A stretch of 64,000 nucleotides of DNA from assembly GCA_943788725.1 (NCBI GenBank), contig CALSRJ010000005.1, forward strand, positions 62,001-126,000. Direction: 5' to 3'. The notes under the pieces are model-generated. The model was not told the origin of the DNA. It did not search any database and was given only the letters and a program-made list of their open reading frames with translations. Origin of the DNA: an uncultured Flavobacteriales bacterium. GTDB lineage: Bacteria > Bacteroidota > Bacteroidia > Flavobacteriales_G > Salibacteraceae. This document shows, in pieces, positions 1-9,878 of this stretch. The first letter of the stretch is position 1. Each line of letters begins with the position of its first letter. Both the position numbers and the translations under genes were made by a program.

Positions 1-163
1 ACTCAGCCTTGAGAGACTTAACAATGTCGGCAGTACCATCAGGGGATCCGTCATCAACGATGAGCAAATCAAATGCGACCGGAAGGGAGAAAACCTTGCG
101 CACCATTCGCTCGACGTTCTCCTTTTCGTTGTATGTGGGTATGATGACTAGGGCTTCTGACAC
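1..163 (-). CDS. Partial GT2 glycosyltransferase, polyprenol/dolichyl-phosphate mannosyltransferase-like (runs off the left edge)
   Basis: Reverse strand reads VSEALVIIPTYNEKENVERMVRKVFSLPVAFDLLIVDDGSPDGTADIVKSLKAE from a GTG start; IPTYNE and VDDGSPDGT are typical of GT2 DPM synthases. Confidence 0.75.
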   Translation of the reverse strand, partial: MSEALVIIPTYNEKENVERMVRKVFSLPVAFDLLIVDDGSPDGTADIVKSLKAE

Positions 164-372
164 GGCTATTCTTGAAGAAGAGCGAATATACTTTGAAAAT
201 CAACAATTCACTTGTGTCGCCGTCTAGATTGCCCTAGCATTCACATTATTTAATGCAAATGAAGAGAATTGGGTTTCCAAGAGTGGATGAAAGCGGTGGT
301 ACAAATAGAAGCATTCCATATAATGTTTCGATAAAAGTGATATATTCATCCTCGAATAAAACAAAAACACCT

Positions 373-2136
373 ATGAAACATCTTTTACTGCTTATCTTTT
401 CAGTATTCGCGACCAGCCTGTTTGCACAGGTGGAACTCTACGCTCCGGTGAATCCCTCATCGGGCGCATCTACTGCGCAGGACTTTGAAGCTGCTTACGA
501 CATCTATGACTCGCAAGGGGCAGAGGATTTTATCGTTCCTTCTGGCGTAACGTGGTATTTGGATTCAATCGTGATACCGGGAACTTATTCTGCTACAGCG
601 ACTACAACCTGTGGCATTCAATTCAGTATTCACAATGATAATAGCGGAGAGCCTGGCTCGACCGTCCTTTTTGGCGACACTGTCAATAGTGATTTGGACG
701 GCAATGGCGACGGTGATATTACGTATGTGTTCAGTACACCACTCGCAATCTCTTCAGGACATTACTGGATTGTGGCGAATGGAAGAAAGAATTTCGCAAG
801 CGGCGGCGGCCAATGGTATTGGGTGCGTGACGTGAACTCAACGGGGTATCCAGCCCTGTGGAAAAACCCAGGAAATGGTTTTGGATCTGGTTGCACATCA
901 TGGGTTCCTATGTATAGCTGCACGGCGCTCGGAATTGCCGATTCTGGCTGGGCGATTTCAATGTATGGGTGCTACGGTCCCAACAAGCCGATTGGAACCG
1001 GATTTGACACACTACTCTGTGCGGGTGCATTCAACAGTGTTACGCTTACAGGAGACACCATTGGCTCTCAATCAAGCGTTTCCTATTTGTGGAGCACAGG
1101 CGCTACCACTCAAAGCATCACAGTTACGGGTTCTGGAACCTACACTTTGTTTGCTGTAGATAGTATCACACAGTGTGGTCGTGTGGCTAGCTATGATGTG
1201 GGTATCGGTTCGGTGCCAGAGCCACAGATTGATGATGACACCCTATGCGGCTCGTCAACCATTCCCGCTACATGGGGTCCTATTGGTGGATGCCAAGACT
1301 GTCAAACATCTTGGAGTGACGGTTCCGTAGGATCATTTTTCTCAAGCTTCACAGATGGATGGGTAGTGGTAACCGTAACGGATACTGTCAGCGGCTGCTT
1401 CAGCGTCGATAGCGCATACCTAACCGTGCTCCCAGCTTCTGCGACCATTGAGCCAGGTTCCGTCATCGACCTCTGCTCAGGATCAACCACCACCGTATCT
1501 GTGCAAGAAACCTTAGGAAACTACGTATGGGCCTTTACATCAGATGGAACCAACTGGTCTTCCTTGGGCACAAATGCAACGGCTGAGGTAGTGGACGGAG
1601 GATTTGTTGCGGTTTCAGGTGTAGATCAAAATGGATGTAACGTAACAGATACAGCTCAGGTAATAGAGCATCCCTCACCTACACCAACCATAACAGCGAC
1701 TTCCCTTGCTAACGGAAATGTGAAGTTGAAAGTGAATTCAGGGTATGCATCCTACCTATGGGATGATGGAAGCGTGGGAGACGTTCTCAACGTTTCTTCG
1801 AATGGGATCTACACCGTTACGGTTACAGATGAATTCGGATGTGAAGGAGTGACTTTCTTCAATGTATTCACGGTTGGAATTGAGGACGCGATTGCTGGTC
1901 AGCTGTCGATGTATCCAAACCCAGCGAACGATAGAATTACAATCGAATGGCCAGCTGAATGGGTAGGAACGTCTACCGCAACGGTGTACGACCTTCAAGG
2001 CCGGGCTTTGATGACAATTCCAGCCAGTGAGCAAATGCAGTCCATTGACCTCGGATCCATCTCGGCAGGTCACTACGTGGTGCAAATCCAAACGCCTGAT
2101 GGCTTGGGTAAAGCGTCCTTGGTGATTACCCAATAA
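373..2136 (+). CDS. T9SS-sorted secreted/surface protein with repeated Ig/PKD-like modules
   Basis: Signal peptide MKHLLLLIFSVFATSLFAQ at 373; repeated YLWSTG..SITVTGSGTYTL / YLWDDGSVG..VTVTDEFGC modules; C-terminal LSMYPNPANDRITIEW...GHYVVQIQT sorting domain. Confidence 0.85.
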   Translation: MKHLLLLIFSVFATSLFAQVELYAPVNPSSGASTAQDFEAAYDIYDSQGAEDFIVPSGVTWYLDSIVIPGTYSATATTTCGIQFSIHNDNSGEPGSTVLFGDTVNSDLDGNGDGDITYVFSTPLAISSGHYWIVANGRKNFASGGGQWYWVRDVNSTGYPALWKNPGNGFGSGCTSWVPMYSCTALGIADSGWAISMYGCYGPNKPIGTGFDTLLCAGAFNSVTLTGDTIGSQSSVSYLWSTGATTQSITVTGSGTYTLFAVDSITQCGRVASYDVGIGSVPEPQIDDDTLCGSSTIPATWGPIGGCQDCQTSWSDGSVGSFFSSFTDGWVVVTVTDTVSGCFSVDSAYLTVLPASATIEPGSVIDLCSGSTTTVSVQETLGNYVWAFTSDGTNWSSLGTNATAEVVDGGFVAVSGVDQNGCNVTDTAQVIEHPSPTPTITATSLANGNVKLKVNSGYASYLWDDGSVGDVLNVSSNGIYTVTVTDEFGCEGVTFFNVFTVGIEDAIAGQLSMYPNPANDRITIEWPAEWVGTSTATVYDLQGRALMTIPASEQMQSIDLGSISAGHYVVQIQTPDGLGKASLVITQ

Positions 2137-2165
2137 TTTAAACTCAACCTATACCTACTACCTAT

Positions 2166-2200
2166 GAGGCCGGCGATTACTTCGTCGGCCTCTTTTTTTT
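2166..2200 (+). terminator. Intrinsic terminator
   Basis: GAGGCCG...CGGCCTC hairpin followed by T8, 30 nt after the stop of the upstream gene. Confidence 0.7.
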
Positions 2201-2228
2201 ACTCCGTGTCAACGGCTAACTTTGACAT

Positions 2229-3950
2229 ATGTATAGGCTCGTCACCACCCTTGTTTACCTTGCACTATTTTGCGGCGACCTCGCAGGCCAAGTGGTGCTT
2301 ATGGATCAGACGGGGGGGCAACAGGGAGCCTCTATCGTCGCGCAGGATTTTGAGTCGGCCTACGAAACCTACACTTCTTTTGCCGCTGAAGACGTTATCG
2401 TTCCCAGTGGAGAGCAGTGGTATTTGGACTCTATTCTGCTGTTCGGGGAATACCAAAGCCCTTTTGGCTCACCAACACCAGGTGCGGGAATCGTCATTTC
2501 TATACACAGCGATAACGGGGGGACGCCAGGGACCACGCTTTTTTCAGATAATGATACCAGCAACGCAGATCCAGGATTGGACGGTACCTTGAAATATGTT
2601 TGGCAAGGATCCATGGTCTTGAATCCAGGCACATATTGGATCGTTGCGGCAGCGCGGAAAGACTATGCTAGCACCCAAACGCAATGGCAATGGTTCAGTT
2701 CGAGTACAACGGAAGGAGATACCGCTCTTTGGGTCAATACTGGTGGTGGCTTTACGTTGAATAACTGCCCTAACTGGACCGAGGTCACCACTTGCTATGG
2801 CTCTACCTATCCTGGTGTGAGCCTTCAGCTTTTCGGGTGCCCTGGCCCTAAACCAGAAATTCTTGGTCTTCCAAACGATACAGGCTTTTGTTCGAATGCT
2901 GAATTGTCGCTCACGGCAACTTCTAACCTGTCAAGTGTAGCATACCTGTGGAGCGATGGCACCATTGGATCGACGGTTTCTATCAATGACAGTGGACTGT
3001 ACATGGTCACGATTACCGACACCCTGTTAGGCTGTTCTTCCGTTGACACGGTCAGCGTGCATGTGTTGACTGCGCCTGAGCCGGTGCTCGACGATACTGC
3101 CGTATGTGAAGGCGAAACGCTCCAAATCCTGGGGAATGGCTGTTTGGATTGCGGATATATATGGAGCAATGGATCCGCCTCGGATACGCTCCAATTAACG
3201 ACTAGTGGTGAGTATTGGCTCTTGGCGTTGGATACCATCAACGGCTGTTCCGCGGTAGATTCTTTTGATGTCATATTGAAAGCGGTATCGCCGATTCAAT
3301 TCAACAGCGACCCTCCTTTTGGCATTTGCCCTGAGGCATCGCTGGACCTTTCCATCACGAATGATTATCAGGCTTTCCTATGGTCTACCGGTTCCACAAC
3401 AAATACCGAAACCATAGTGGAGAGTGGCTGGGTGACCATTTCAGTTGGCGCTTCGAACGGGTGTTCGCGCACAGATTCAATTTGGGTGATCGATTTTCCA
3501 TCGCCGGACCCCACCATTGAAGTTGACTTTACGGCAGGCATGTGGTCGCTGGCATGCCCAGGATTTGGTGCGTATTTGTGGTCGAATGGGTCGGACGACC
3601 CTACCATTGAAGTAACAGGAGGTCTCGTGACCGTGACGGTAACGGACAGTAACGGTTGTCAAGCCAGCGATACGGTGGACCTTGCGGTGGGAGTGCAGGA
3701 GGCAGAGACCAAAGGCTTTCAATTGATTCCGAATCCCGCACAGGAAGTTGTTGTGCTCTCGCAAAACGCAGCCTCCGAGAACGCTGTACTCAAACTCATC
3801 ACCGTAGACGGAAAGGTGGTCATGCAGGAACTACTATCTGGACAGAACGTTCAACAGATTGACCTGAGCGCTCTGCCTCCGGGCATATATCATGTCAACA
3901 TTACCAATCGACGTAATACTTTCACGCAGACCCTGATCAAAGTAGAATGA
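2229..3950 (+). CDS. T9SS-sorted secreted/surface protein, paralogue of the preceding gene
   Basis: Same N-terminal block (QDFESAYETYTSFAAEDVIVPSGEQWYLDSI), repeated YLWS(D/N)G modules and LIPNPAQEVVVLSQ...PPGIYHVNI sorting domain. Confidence 0.85.
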   Translation: MYRLVTTLVYLALFCGDLAGQVVLMDQTGGQQGASIVAQDFESAYETYTSFAAEDVIVPSGEQWYLDSILLFGEYQSPFGSPTPGAGIVISIHSDNGGTPGTTLFSDNDTSNADPGLDGTLKYVWQGSMVLNPGTYWIVAAARKDYASTQTQWQWFSSSTTEGDTALWVNTGGGFTLNNCPNWTEVTTCYGSTYPGVSLQLFGCPGPKPEILGLPNDTGFCSNAELSLTATSNLSSVAYLWSDGTIGSTVSINDSGLYMVTITDTLLGCSSVDTVSVHVLTAPEPVLDDTAVCEGETLQILGNGCLDCGYIWSNGSASDTLQLTTSGEYWLLALDTINGCSAVDSFDVILKAVSPIQFNSDPPFGICPEASLDLSITNDYQAFLWSTGSTTNTETIVESGWVTISVGASNGCSRTDSIWVIDFPSPDPTIEVDFTAGMWSLACPGFGAYLWSNGSDDPTIEVTGGLVTVTVTDSNGCQASDTVDLAVGVQEAETKGFQLIPNPAQEVVVLSQNAASENAVLKLITVDGKVVMQELLSGQNVQQIDLSALPPGIYHVNITNRRNTFTQTLIKVE

Positions 3951-5452
3951 AAAGCATAAGACTCTTTTTTGCGGCTGTACTTCTTTCTCTGTATGGTCTT
4001 TCAGTTCAGGCTCAGCTCAACACAGAAGCGTTTGACGCCTACATCAAGGTACAATATGAGCGATTTGAACTACCGGCTATTTCTGTTGCGATTGTGAAAG
4101 ATGGTGGAGTCATACTCTCATCCAACTACGGGAAAAGGTCAGAAGCTGGAGATAAGGTACCGGATCAAAACACTTTGTATGGTATCGCATCCCTTTCTAA
4201 AGCCTTCACAGCCGCCAGCATTGGTATGCTGGTAGATGAAGGAAAGCTCCACTGGGATGACAAGGTGATAGAACACCTGCCGTGGTTCGAGATGTACGAT
4301 TCGAATGTGACCGAGCAAATGACCATCGAAGACCTGCTCTGTCATCGCAGTGGCCTCATCACGTTTGATGGTGATTTGTTGTGGTACGGAAGCACATATT
4401 CACGAGAAGAGGCAGTGAGGCGGATACGCTACCGCGCACCGACGTATACGTTTCGGGAAGAATTTGGATACCAGAACTTGATGTTTATGACAGCGGGCGA
4501 AGTCATCGAAGAAGTATCTGGAAAAACATGGGACGCATTCGTAAAGGAGCGGATTTTGGAACCATTGCGGATGAACCGTACTACTTCTTCTTTCCAGACC
4601 TTTTCGACGGATTTCAATGTCGCAAAGCCGCATTTGCAAGGGAAAGAAATCTTCATGTTGAGCTATGATAACAGTGGAGCCACAGCAGCATTGAACTCGT
4701 CCACAGCAGACATGAGTAAGTGGATTCAATTCTGGCTTAACCGCGGCATTGTGGGAGACGATACCCTTCTCAGCGAGTCAGCCGTGAAAAAGATCTGGAC
4801 CCTGCACACACCTTTGGAGCGCGGGAACTTTGACGAGGAAAATGGCATAGAAAACAAGGGCTATGGGCAAGGGTGGTTCTTGATGGATTACAACGGAAAG
4901 AAAGTCATGCATCACGGCGGTGGATTGCCAGGTTACATATCAAAAGTGGCCATCGTGCCTGAAGAGAACCTAGGGATCATCGTGTTGACAAACGATATGA
5001 ATTCGGTTCCAACGCTCTTGATGTATGCCGCTATCGATGCAGCTATGGGGAAGGATTACAGCAAGTGGAGCGACAGCTTTTATTCCTTCAAGACGGCGAA
5101 TGCAAAGGGTGAAGCTGAACGAGATGCAAAGCGCTTGGAAGGGCGAAAAGAAGATCCGTTGTTATTGCCCTTGGACGATTACCTCGGAACCTATGCAGAC
5201 GAGATGTATGGGGAAGCGCAAATCACGCTCGGCGAGGAAGGGTTGATTATTTCCCTTTTGCCAGCGAAGGAGCTGTTTACCGGAAAAATGTCTGTGTGGG
5301 GGGACCACGCATTTCGATTTGAGGTAAACGATCCATTTCTTCCTTATGGAATAGCAACGTTTAAAGTGGAAAGAGACGTGGTGCAAGGCTTTACCATTGA
5401 GCTGCCCAACTACGACTTTCATTTCGACAAACTCAATTTCGTCCGTAAGTAA
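3947..5452 (+). CDS. Serine hydrolase of the class C beta-lactamase / DD-peptidase superfamily
   Basis: SxxK (SLSKAF), YxN (GYQNL) and HHGGGLPGY motifs; signal peptide; starts inside ATGA overlap with the upstream gene. Confidence 0.88.
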   Translation: MKSIRLFFAAVLLSLYGLSVQAQLNTEAFDAYIKVQYERFELPAISVAIVKDGGVILSSNYGKRSEAGDKVPDQNTLYGIASLSKAFTAASIGMLVDEGKLHWDDKVIEHLPWFEMYDSNVTEQMTIEDLLCHRSGLITFDGDLLWYGSTYSREEAVRRIRYRAPTYTFREEFGYQNLMFMTAGEVIEEVSGKTWDAFVKERILEPLRMNRTTSSFQTFSTDFNVAKPHLQGKEIFMLSYDNSGATAALNSSTADMSKWIQFWLNRGIVGDDTLLSESAVKKIWTLHTPLERGNFDEENGIENKGYGQGWFLMDYNGKKVMHHGGGLPGYISKVAIVPEENLGIIVLTNDMNSVPTLLMYAAIDAAMGKDYSKWSDSFYSFKTANAKGEAERDAKRLEGRKEDPLLLPLDDYLGTYADEMYGEAQITLGEEGLIISLLPAKELFTGKMSVWGDHAFRFEVNDPFLPYGIATFKVERDVVQGFTIELPNYDFHFDKLNFVRK

Positions 5453-5491
5453 AGCACTTCAATTTTGCTAGGCCGAAGTATCCCGGTGGAC

Positions 5492-8400
5492 TCAAAGCTT
5501 TGCCGCTACTACAAAGGGTAGACGATACCGATGCACGCTGGCTTGTAGGTCAAAGGTCTCTACTAGGATCACATAGATCCCGACTTCGGCTTTTCTTCCA
5601 AGATCATTCATTCCGTCCCAAGTAATCACGCCCTCCTTTCCAATAAGTCGATTGGATGCAATGGTTCGAATAAGTACCCCTTCTTGAGAGAATACCCTGA
5701 TCGAAACCGATTGGCCAGAAGGAAGACCTTTCCATTCAATGGCAAGTACATCTTCAAAGCCGTCGTTGTCGGGTGAGATGCGCGCATTGGAAAGTCGGAA
5801 GGATGCGTCACCTTCTGCGGACTGTAACGCTTGTGAATTGACATAGCCAGGAGTTCCGTAATGGTCCACACTCGAGGCCGAATGCCAATTGCCAGGATCG
5901 GAAGCGGGTTGAAGTGGGGATAGGCGCTCAAGGGAAACACCAGCGGGTTCTCGGATCAGCGCAAAGTGCATGTCACGCGAATAGTGGAGGCTGTCCATCA
6001 CCTCCCCAAACGGATTCAGAAGAACGCATACTCCTTCATCATTCGGCAGCGCTGGGAGCGTGGTAGTGTGCAAGGTTTCTTTCTCTGCGAATGGATAATT
6101 GAGTACCAGATCGTCTAGGTCTTCATGAAAGGCAATGAGCGCATCAGGACCAAGTTCGAGAGGGTGATCGACCAATGGAAACGTGCGCAACCCATCAGCG
6201 TCATGCTGAGCCAGCGACCAACCCAACAGGGGAATAGAAGACAAGGTGGTGTTTGCCAACTCGATGAATTCCGTCCCGTTATTGCGCGCTTCGAACAGTA
6301 TTTCATTGAGCACTACATCGCCCGTATCCGCTAGGTAGGTCGAATCAGATACGCCGGAATAGAAGCGTCCATCGCACGCTGAAATGCTGGAGATGTTAAG
6401 GGTATGCACGATGCTCCTTTCTGCTGGAGATCCAAGTTTAATGGTTGCTTGTTGTGCATTATCATCGAAATGAAGCAGGATGGATTTTTCGTTAAGCATC
6501 GCCTCAACAAGGCTTGTCGTGTCCACTTTGCGATCAAAGGTTACCTCCATCTCATCCGGAGCCACAAATAGAAGGGAGGTGATCTCTATGGGGGTAGTAG
6601 GCGATTCCGATAATACGCTGTTCACTTTACCAGGAGTTCCTTGCAATACATGAACACAGGCCCTCCAGTTGCTGTCTGTGCCGCAAAGGTCATTCGGATC
6701 GATCCGCTCGAGCGCCCATGCGCCGTCCTCTTTCTCCGGTTCTCGGAACCATGACGACGCATATTCCACTACATCGATCGTAATTTCCTGAAGTAGTAGA
6801 CGTATAGCGTCGGAATCGTCGTTCAAGCTTGGCATCGAAGAAACGGCCAGCACATTGCCCTGAAAAAGCGAAGCATCACCGTCGTCGCAAATGACGGTAT
6901 AGCCATCAGGCGCGAGCGTGGCTTCGGGAATCTTGGTGTCGCTTGATTGATCCGCCAGCTGTAGTTCGGCTGTGCTGATGAGTTTTTTGGAACGATTGTA
7001 TACCTCAATGTATTCAGCATTGGGAAGGGGCCCCAATGCTTCGGGATGGGGAAACAGTTCGTTGATCACCAGGTCAAAGGGCTGAGGAGGAACAGCAATA
7101 CCGAATAGAAATGTAGTATCCTCCATTGGGTTCCCTTGACAATCCATGAGTCCTGAGATCGAAAAGGCATATGGAACCCCTTTCTCTAGAGGGGGAGAAG
7201 AATGGAGCACAACGCTCTCAAGCTGCCGTTCTGTTAAGCTCAGCGTATGGTTTGCGAGTTTGAAGGAGCCACTAGAGAGGGTAAGAGTATCCACCGCTTC
7301 GCTGAAGCCGATAAGTATTTGACCTGACACCTCTGCAGTTGCGTACGCGATCCGAGGTGGCAATGCGTCGGGACTGTCATCGAATACCGCGTTTTCCTTT
7401 CCTGGCGTACCTCCGACGATTGATAGAGAAGCCTTCCAATTCGAAGGGCCACTACAAGGGTGAAATGGATTCACCCGCTCGAGGGAATAGCCACCGTCTT
7501 GTGCAGCTTCATCTTCGTACCAATCTTTTGTGAAGGAAATGGCATCGATCTGTTGCGCTGCCCGGTTCAAGATCACATCATCTCCGGCGTTGTTCAAACT
7601 AGGAAAAGAAGGGAGGCCAATGGCCGTGCCGTATGCTTTAAATTGTGAGGTGTCTCCTGTGTTACAAAGAATCAGGAATGAGTCTGGCGGAAGTTGAATA
7701 CCCGGTGGAAAGGGTGCCGTAGAGGAGGCATCGCTAAGCGTGAAACTGTCGAGTTGGATAAAGCGACCGGAGACATTCAATAACTCTATGTATTCACGCT
7801 CAGGCAGGCCAATGGCGGGGGTTGGATCGGCCATAACCTCGTTGATGACAATGTCTAAAAGCGAAGGGACAAGCCATGAGTAGTAAGTGAAAGATTGTGT
7901 GATGGGCGAAATAGAATTTCCGAAGGCGTCGGTTACATTTTCTGTAGTGAGATTGAGCGTCGTACCGATGGGAAAGCTGTCGGTGAAAAGCAGTTCAACG
8001 GTAAGTGAATCAACAAGGTCAACGCTGGCCGCCGAGGGTTGGCCAAGCCCGTTATCCACGGTATAATTTGTTGTTAGCACTGCGGCGTTAGGGTCAAGGG
8101 CTTCGCTAAAGACAAGCGAAAGACGCATGGCATCAATGGGCTCAACCGAAATCAGGGAGGGAGGTGTCGTGTCGGTCATTGCAGAGTCCACTTCTACATT
8201 GTCAAAGTAAAAATCCGTGCTATTGCTCGAAGTATACTTGCACCACACTCCGAAGTAGTTGGCATTGAGGATGGTGCTATCTATCGCTGAGCCTTCTAAG
8301 ACGAAAGGGCCTCCTGCATCAGAGGAGCTTTCTACCTCCCACAGCCCATCGGGATAGCGATGAACGGTTACCCATCGCTCAGGGGAGGAGGAGAGGATCG

Positions 8401-8842
8401 TTATCCCGTTGATCAGTTGAACTTCGTTTCCACCTGAATAGGAAAACAGCTCCAGAGCATCGTCACTTCCATTCCTTCCTAGTCGAAGGAAATAGCCTGC
8501 GCCGTTGATGAGGGTCGTATCTGAGGAGAGGAGAAATACGCGACCTTGGTTGTTGTTGCTCGGTGCAAAGTCTAGGCGCCAATACCAAGTCCACGTGATG
8601 GTGTCGGTGAAATTTGGAGAGAATGCCGTGTACAGGTAAGCGGTGTCTGGTGTTGCTGGACCGTTGGACTGCAGCTGTCCTTGCACATTCACTTGAAAGA
8701 GCATCGTGTCGCCCCACCATGTAGGGTTAGACGAAAACTCACCATCGGTAAAGTCGTCAATAAATTGGGCGTAACCTAGTGTCGGTATCCAACACAGCAG
8801 CAACAATAGCGTCCTCAATGCCATAGTTCTAGGGGATTTCAC
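5492..8842 (-). CDS. Large secreted protein with three lamin-tail-like domains and a FlgD/gliding-motility-type C-terminal domain
   Basis: Three repeats beginning DIVINEVMADP, DLVINELFPHP and DVVLNEILFEA, each ending SLER/ALER...NW...GTPG; C-terminus ISPDNDGFEDVL...ITWDGMNDLGRKAEVGIYVILVE. Confidence 0.8.
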   Translation of the reverse strand: MKSPRTMALRTLLLLLCWIPTLGYAQFIDDFTDGEFSSNPTWWGDTMLFQVNVQGQLQSNGPATPDTAYLYTAFSPNFTDTITWTWYWRLDFAPSNNNQGRVFLLSSDTTLINGAGYFLRLGRNGSDDALELFSYSGGNEVQLINGITILSSSPERWVTVHRYPDGLWEVESSSDAGGPFVLEGSAIDSTILNANYFGVWCKYTSSNSTDFYFDNVEVDSAMTDTTPPSLISVEPIDAMRLSLVFSEALDPNAAVLTTNYTVDNGLGQPSAASVDLVDSLTVELLFTDSFPIGTTLNLTTENVTDAFGNSISPITQSFTYYSWLVPSLLDIVINEVMADPTPAIGLPEREYIELLNVSGRFIQLDSFTLSDASSTAPFPPGIQLPPDSFLILCNTGDTSQFKAYGTAIGLPSFPSLNNAGDDVILNRAAQQIDAISFTKDWYEDEAAQDGGYSLERVNPFHPCSGPSNWKASLSIVGGTPGKENAVFDDSPDALPPRIAYATAEVSGQILIGFSEAVDTLTLSSGSFKLANHTLSLTERQLESVVLHSSPPLEKGVPYAFSISGLMDCQGNPMEDTTFLFGIAVPPQPFDLVINELFPHPEALGPLPNAEYIEVYNRSKKLISTAELQLADQSSDTKIPEATLAPDGYTVICDDGDASLFQGNVLAVSSMPSLNDDSDAIRLLLQEITIDVVEYASSWFREPEKEDGAWALERIDPNDLCGTDSNWRACVHVLQGTPGKVNSVLSESPTTPIEITSLLFVAPDEMEVTFDRKVDTTSLVEAMLNEKSILLHFDDNAQQATIKLGSPAERSIVHTLNISSISACDGRFYSGVSDSTYLADTGDVVLNEILFEARNNGTEFIELANTTLSSIPLLGWSLAQHDADGLRTFPLVDHPLELGPDALIAFHEDLDDLVLNYPFAEKETLHTTTLPALPNDEGVCVLLNPFGEVMDSLHYSRDMHFALIREPAGVSLERLSPLQPASDPGNWHSASSVDHYGTPGYVNSQALQSAEGDASFRLSNARISPDNDGFEDVLAIEWKGLPSGQSVSIRVFSQEGVLIRTIASNRLIGKEGVITWDGMNDLGRKAEVGIYVILVETFDLQASVHRYRLPFVVAAKL

Positions 8843-8856
8843 CGCGTTAAATGTGC

Positions 8857-8864
8857 TATTTTTG
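8857..8864 (+). promoter_or_regulatory. Candidate Bacteroidota -7 element (TATTTTTG) upstream of asd
   Basis: Matches TAnnTTTG, 28 nt before the asd ATG; no clear -33 TTG. Confidence 0.35.
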
Positions 8865-8891
8865 CCCCTCGGTTTAATTGCAGAATTTACA

Positions 8892-9878
8892 ATGAGAATA
8901 GCGGTAATTGGCGCAACAGGCCTAGTGGGTAATGTGATGCTGAAGGTCTTGGCAGAGCGGAGTTTTCCAATCTCTCAATTGTACCTAGTGGCAAGTGAGC
9001 GATCGGTCGGTAAGGAGATCGTATTTGGTGGAATAGCGCATAAAATAATCGGGTTGGCTCAAGCCGTATCGCTCAAGCCTGACATCGCCATTTTTTCCGC
9101 AGGTGGCGCTACCAGTAAGGAGTGGGCTCCCAAGTTTGCTCAGGCCGGCACTACTGTTATCGATAATTCAAGTGCGTGGAGGATGGATCCAGACATAAAA
9201 TTGGTGGTCCCCGAAATCAACGGAGATGAGCTTACCAAAGCCGATAAGATCATCGCAAACCCGAATTGCAGTACGATCCAAATGGTGCTTGCCTTGCGCG
9301 ACATCCATCGTACATATGGTATCGAGCGGCTGGTGATTTCTACCTACCAAAGTGTGTCGGGCACGGGAGTGGAAGCCCTTGCCCAATTGGAGGGTGAGCG
9401 AAAGGGAAGCAAGCCGAAGATGGTGTACCCCTATCCGATCGACATGAACTGCCTTCCCCATGGAGGTGATTTCGATGAGGATGGAAATACCACAGAAGAG
9501 CTCAAGCTCATCCATGAAACGCGCAAGATTTTGGGTGATGAAAGCATTCAGGTCACGGCAACGGTTGTGCGCGTCCCGGTAAAGGGTGGACACAGCGAGT
9601 CGGTGAACATCGAGACGAAGAAGCCGTTTGAATTGTCGGATGTTCGGAGCATGTTGGCTAAAACACCTGGGGTCAAGGTGCAAGACATGCCGGAAACCAA
9701 CACCTATCCGATGCCGCTGTACGCTGAAGGAAAGGACGAAGTGTTCGTAGGACGCATCCGAAGGGATACGAGCCGCCCCAACGCGATGAACATGTGGATC
9801 GTTTCGGATAACCTTCGGAAGGGAGCGGCAACCAACGCTGTTCAGATCGCGGAAGTTGTGAAAGACCTATTGGAATGA
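8892..9878 (+). CDS. asd: Aspartate-semialdehyde dehydrogenase
   Basis: MRIAVIGATGLVGNVMLKVL Rossmann start, active-site region ANPNCSTIQM, VRVPVKGGHSESV. Confidence 0.95.
   Translation: MRIAVIGATGLVGNVMLKVLAERSFPISQLYLVASERSVGKEIVFGGIAHKIIGLAQAVSLKPDIAIFSAGGATSKEWAPKFAQAGTTVIDNSSAWRMDPDIKLVVPEINGDELTKADKIIANPNCSTIQMVLALRDIHRTYGIERLVISTYQSVSGTGVEALAQLEGERKGSKPKMVYPYPIDMNCLPHGGDFDEDGNTTEELKLIHETRKILGDESIQVTATVVRVPVKGGHSESVNIETKKPFELSDVRSMLAKTPGVKVQDMPETNTYPMPLYAEGKDEVFVGRIRRDTSRPNAMNMWIVSDNLRKGAATNAVQIAEVVKDLLE

Noticed and set aside
1756-2133. Antisense ORF inside the first T9SS gene
   Set aside because: Shadow ORF; the plus-strand frame has a clear signal peptide, repeats and sorting domain.
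9168-9683. 171-aa ORF opposite asd
   Set aside because: Shadow of a strongly recognisable essential gene; no motif of its own.
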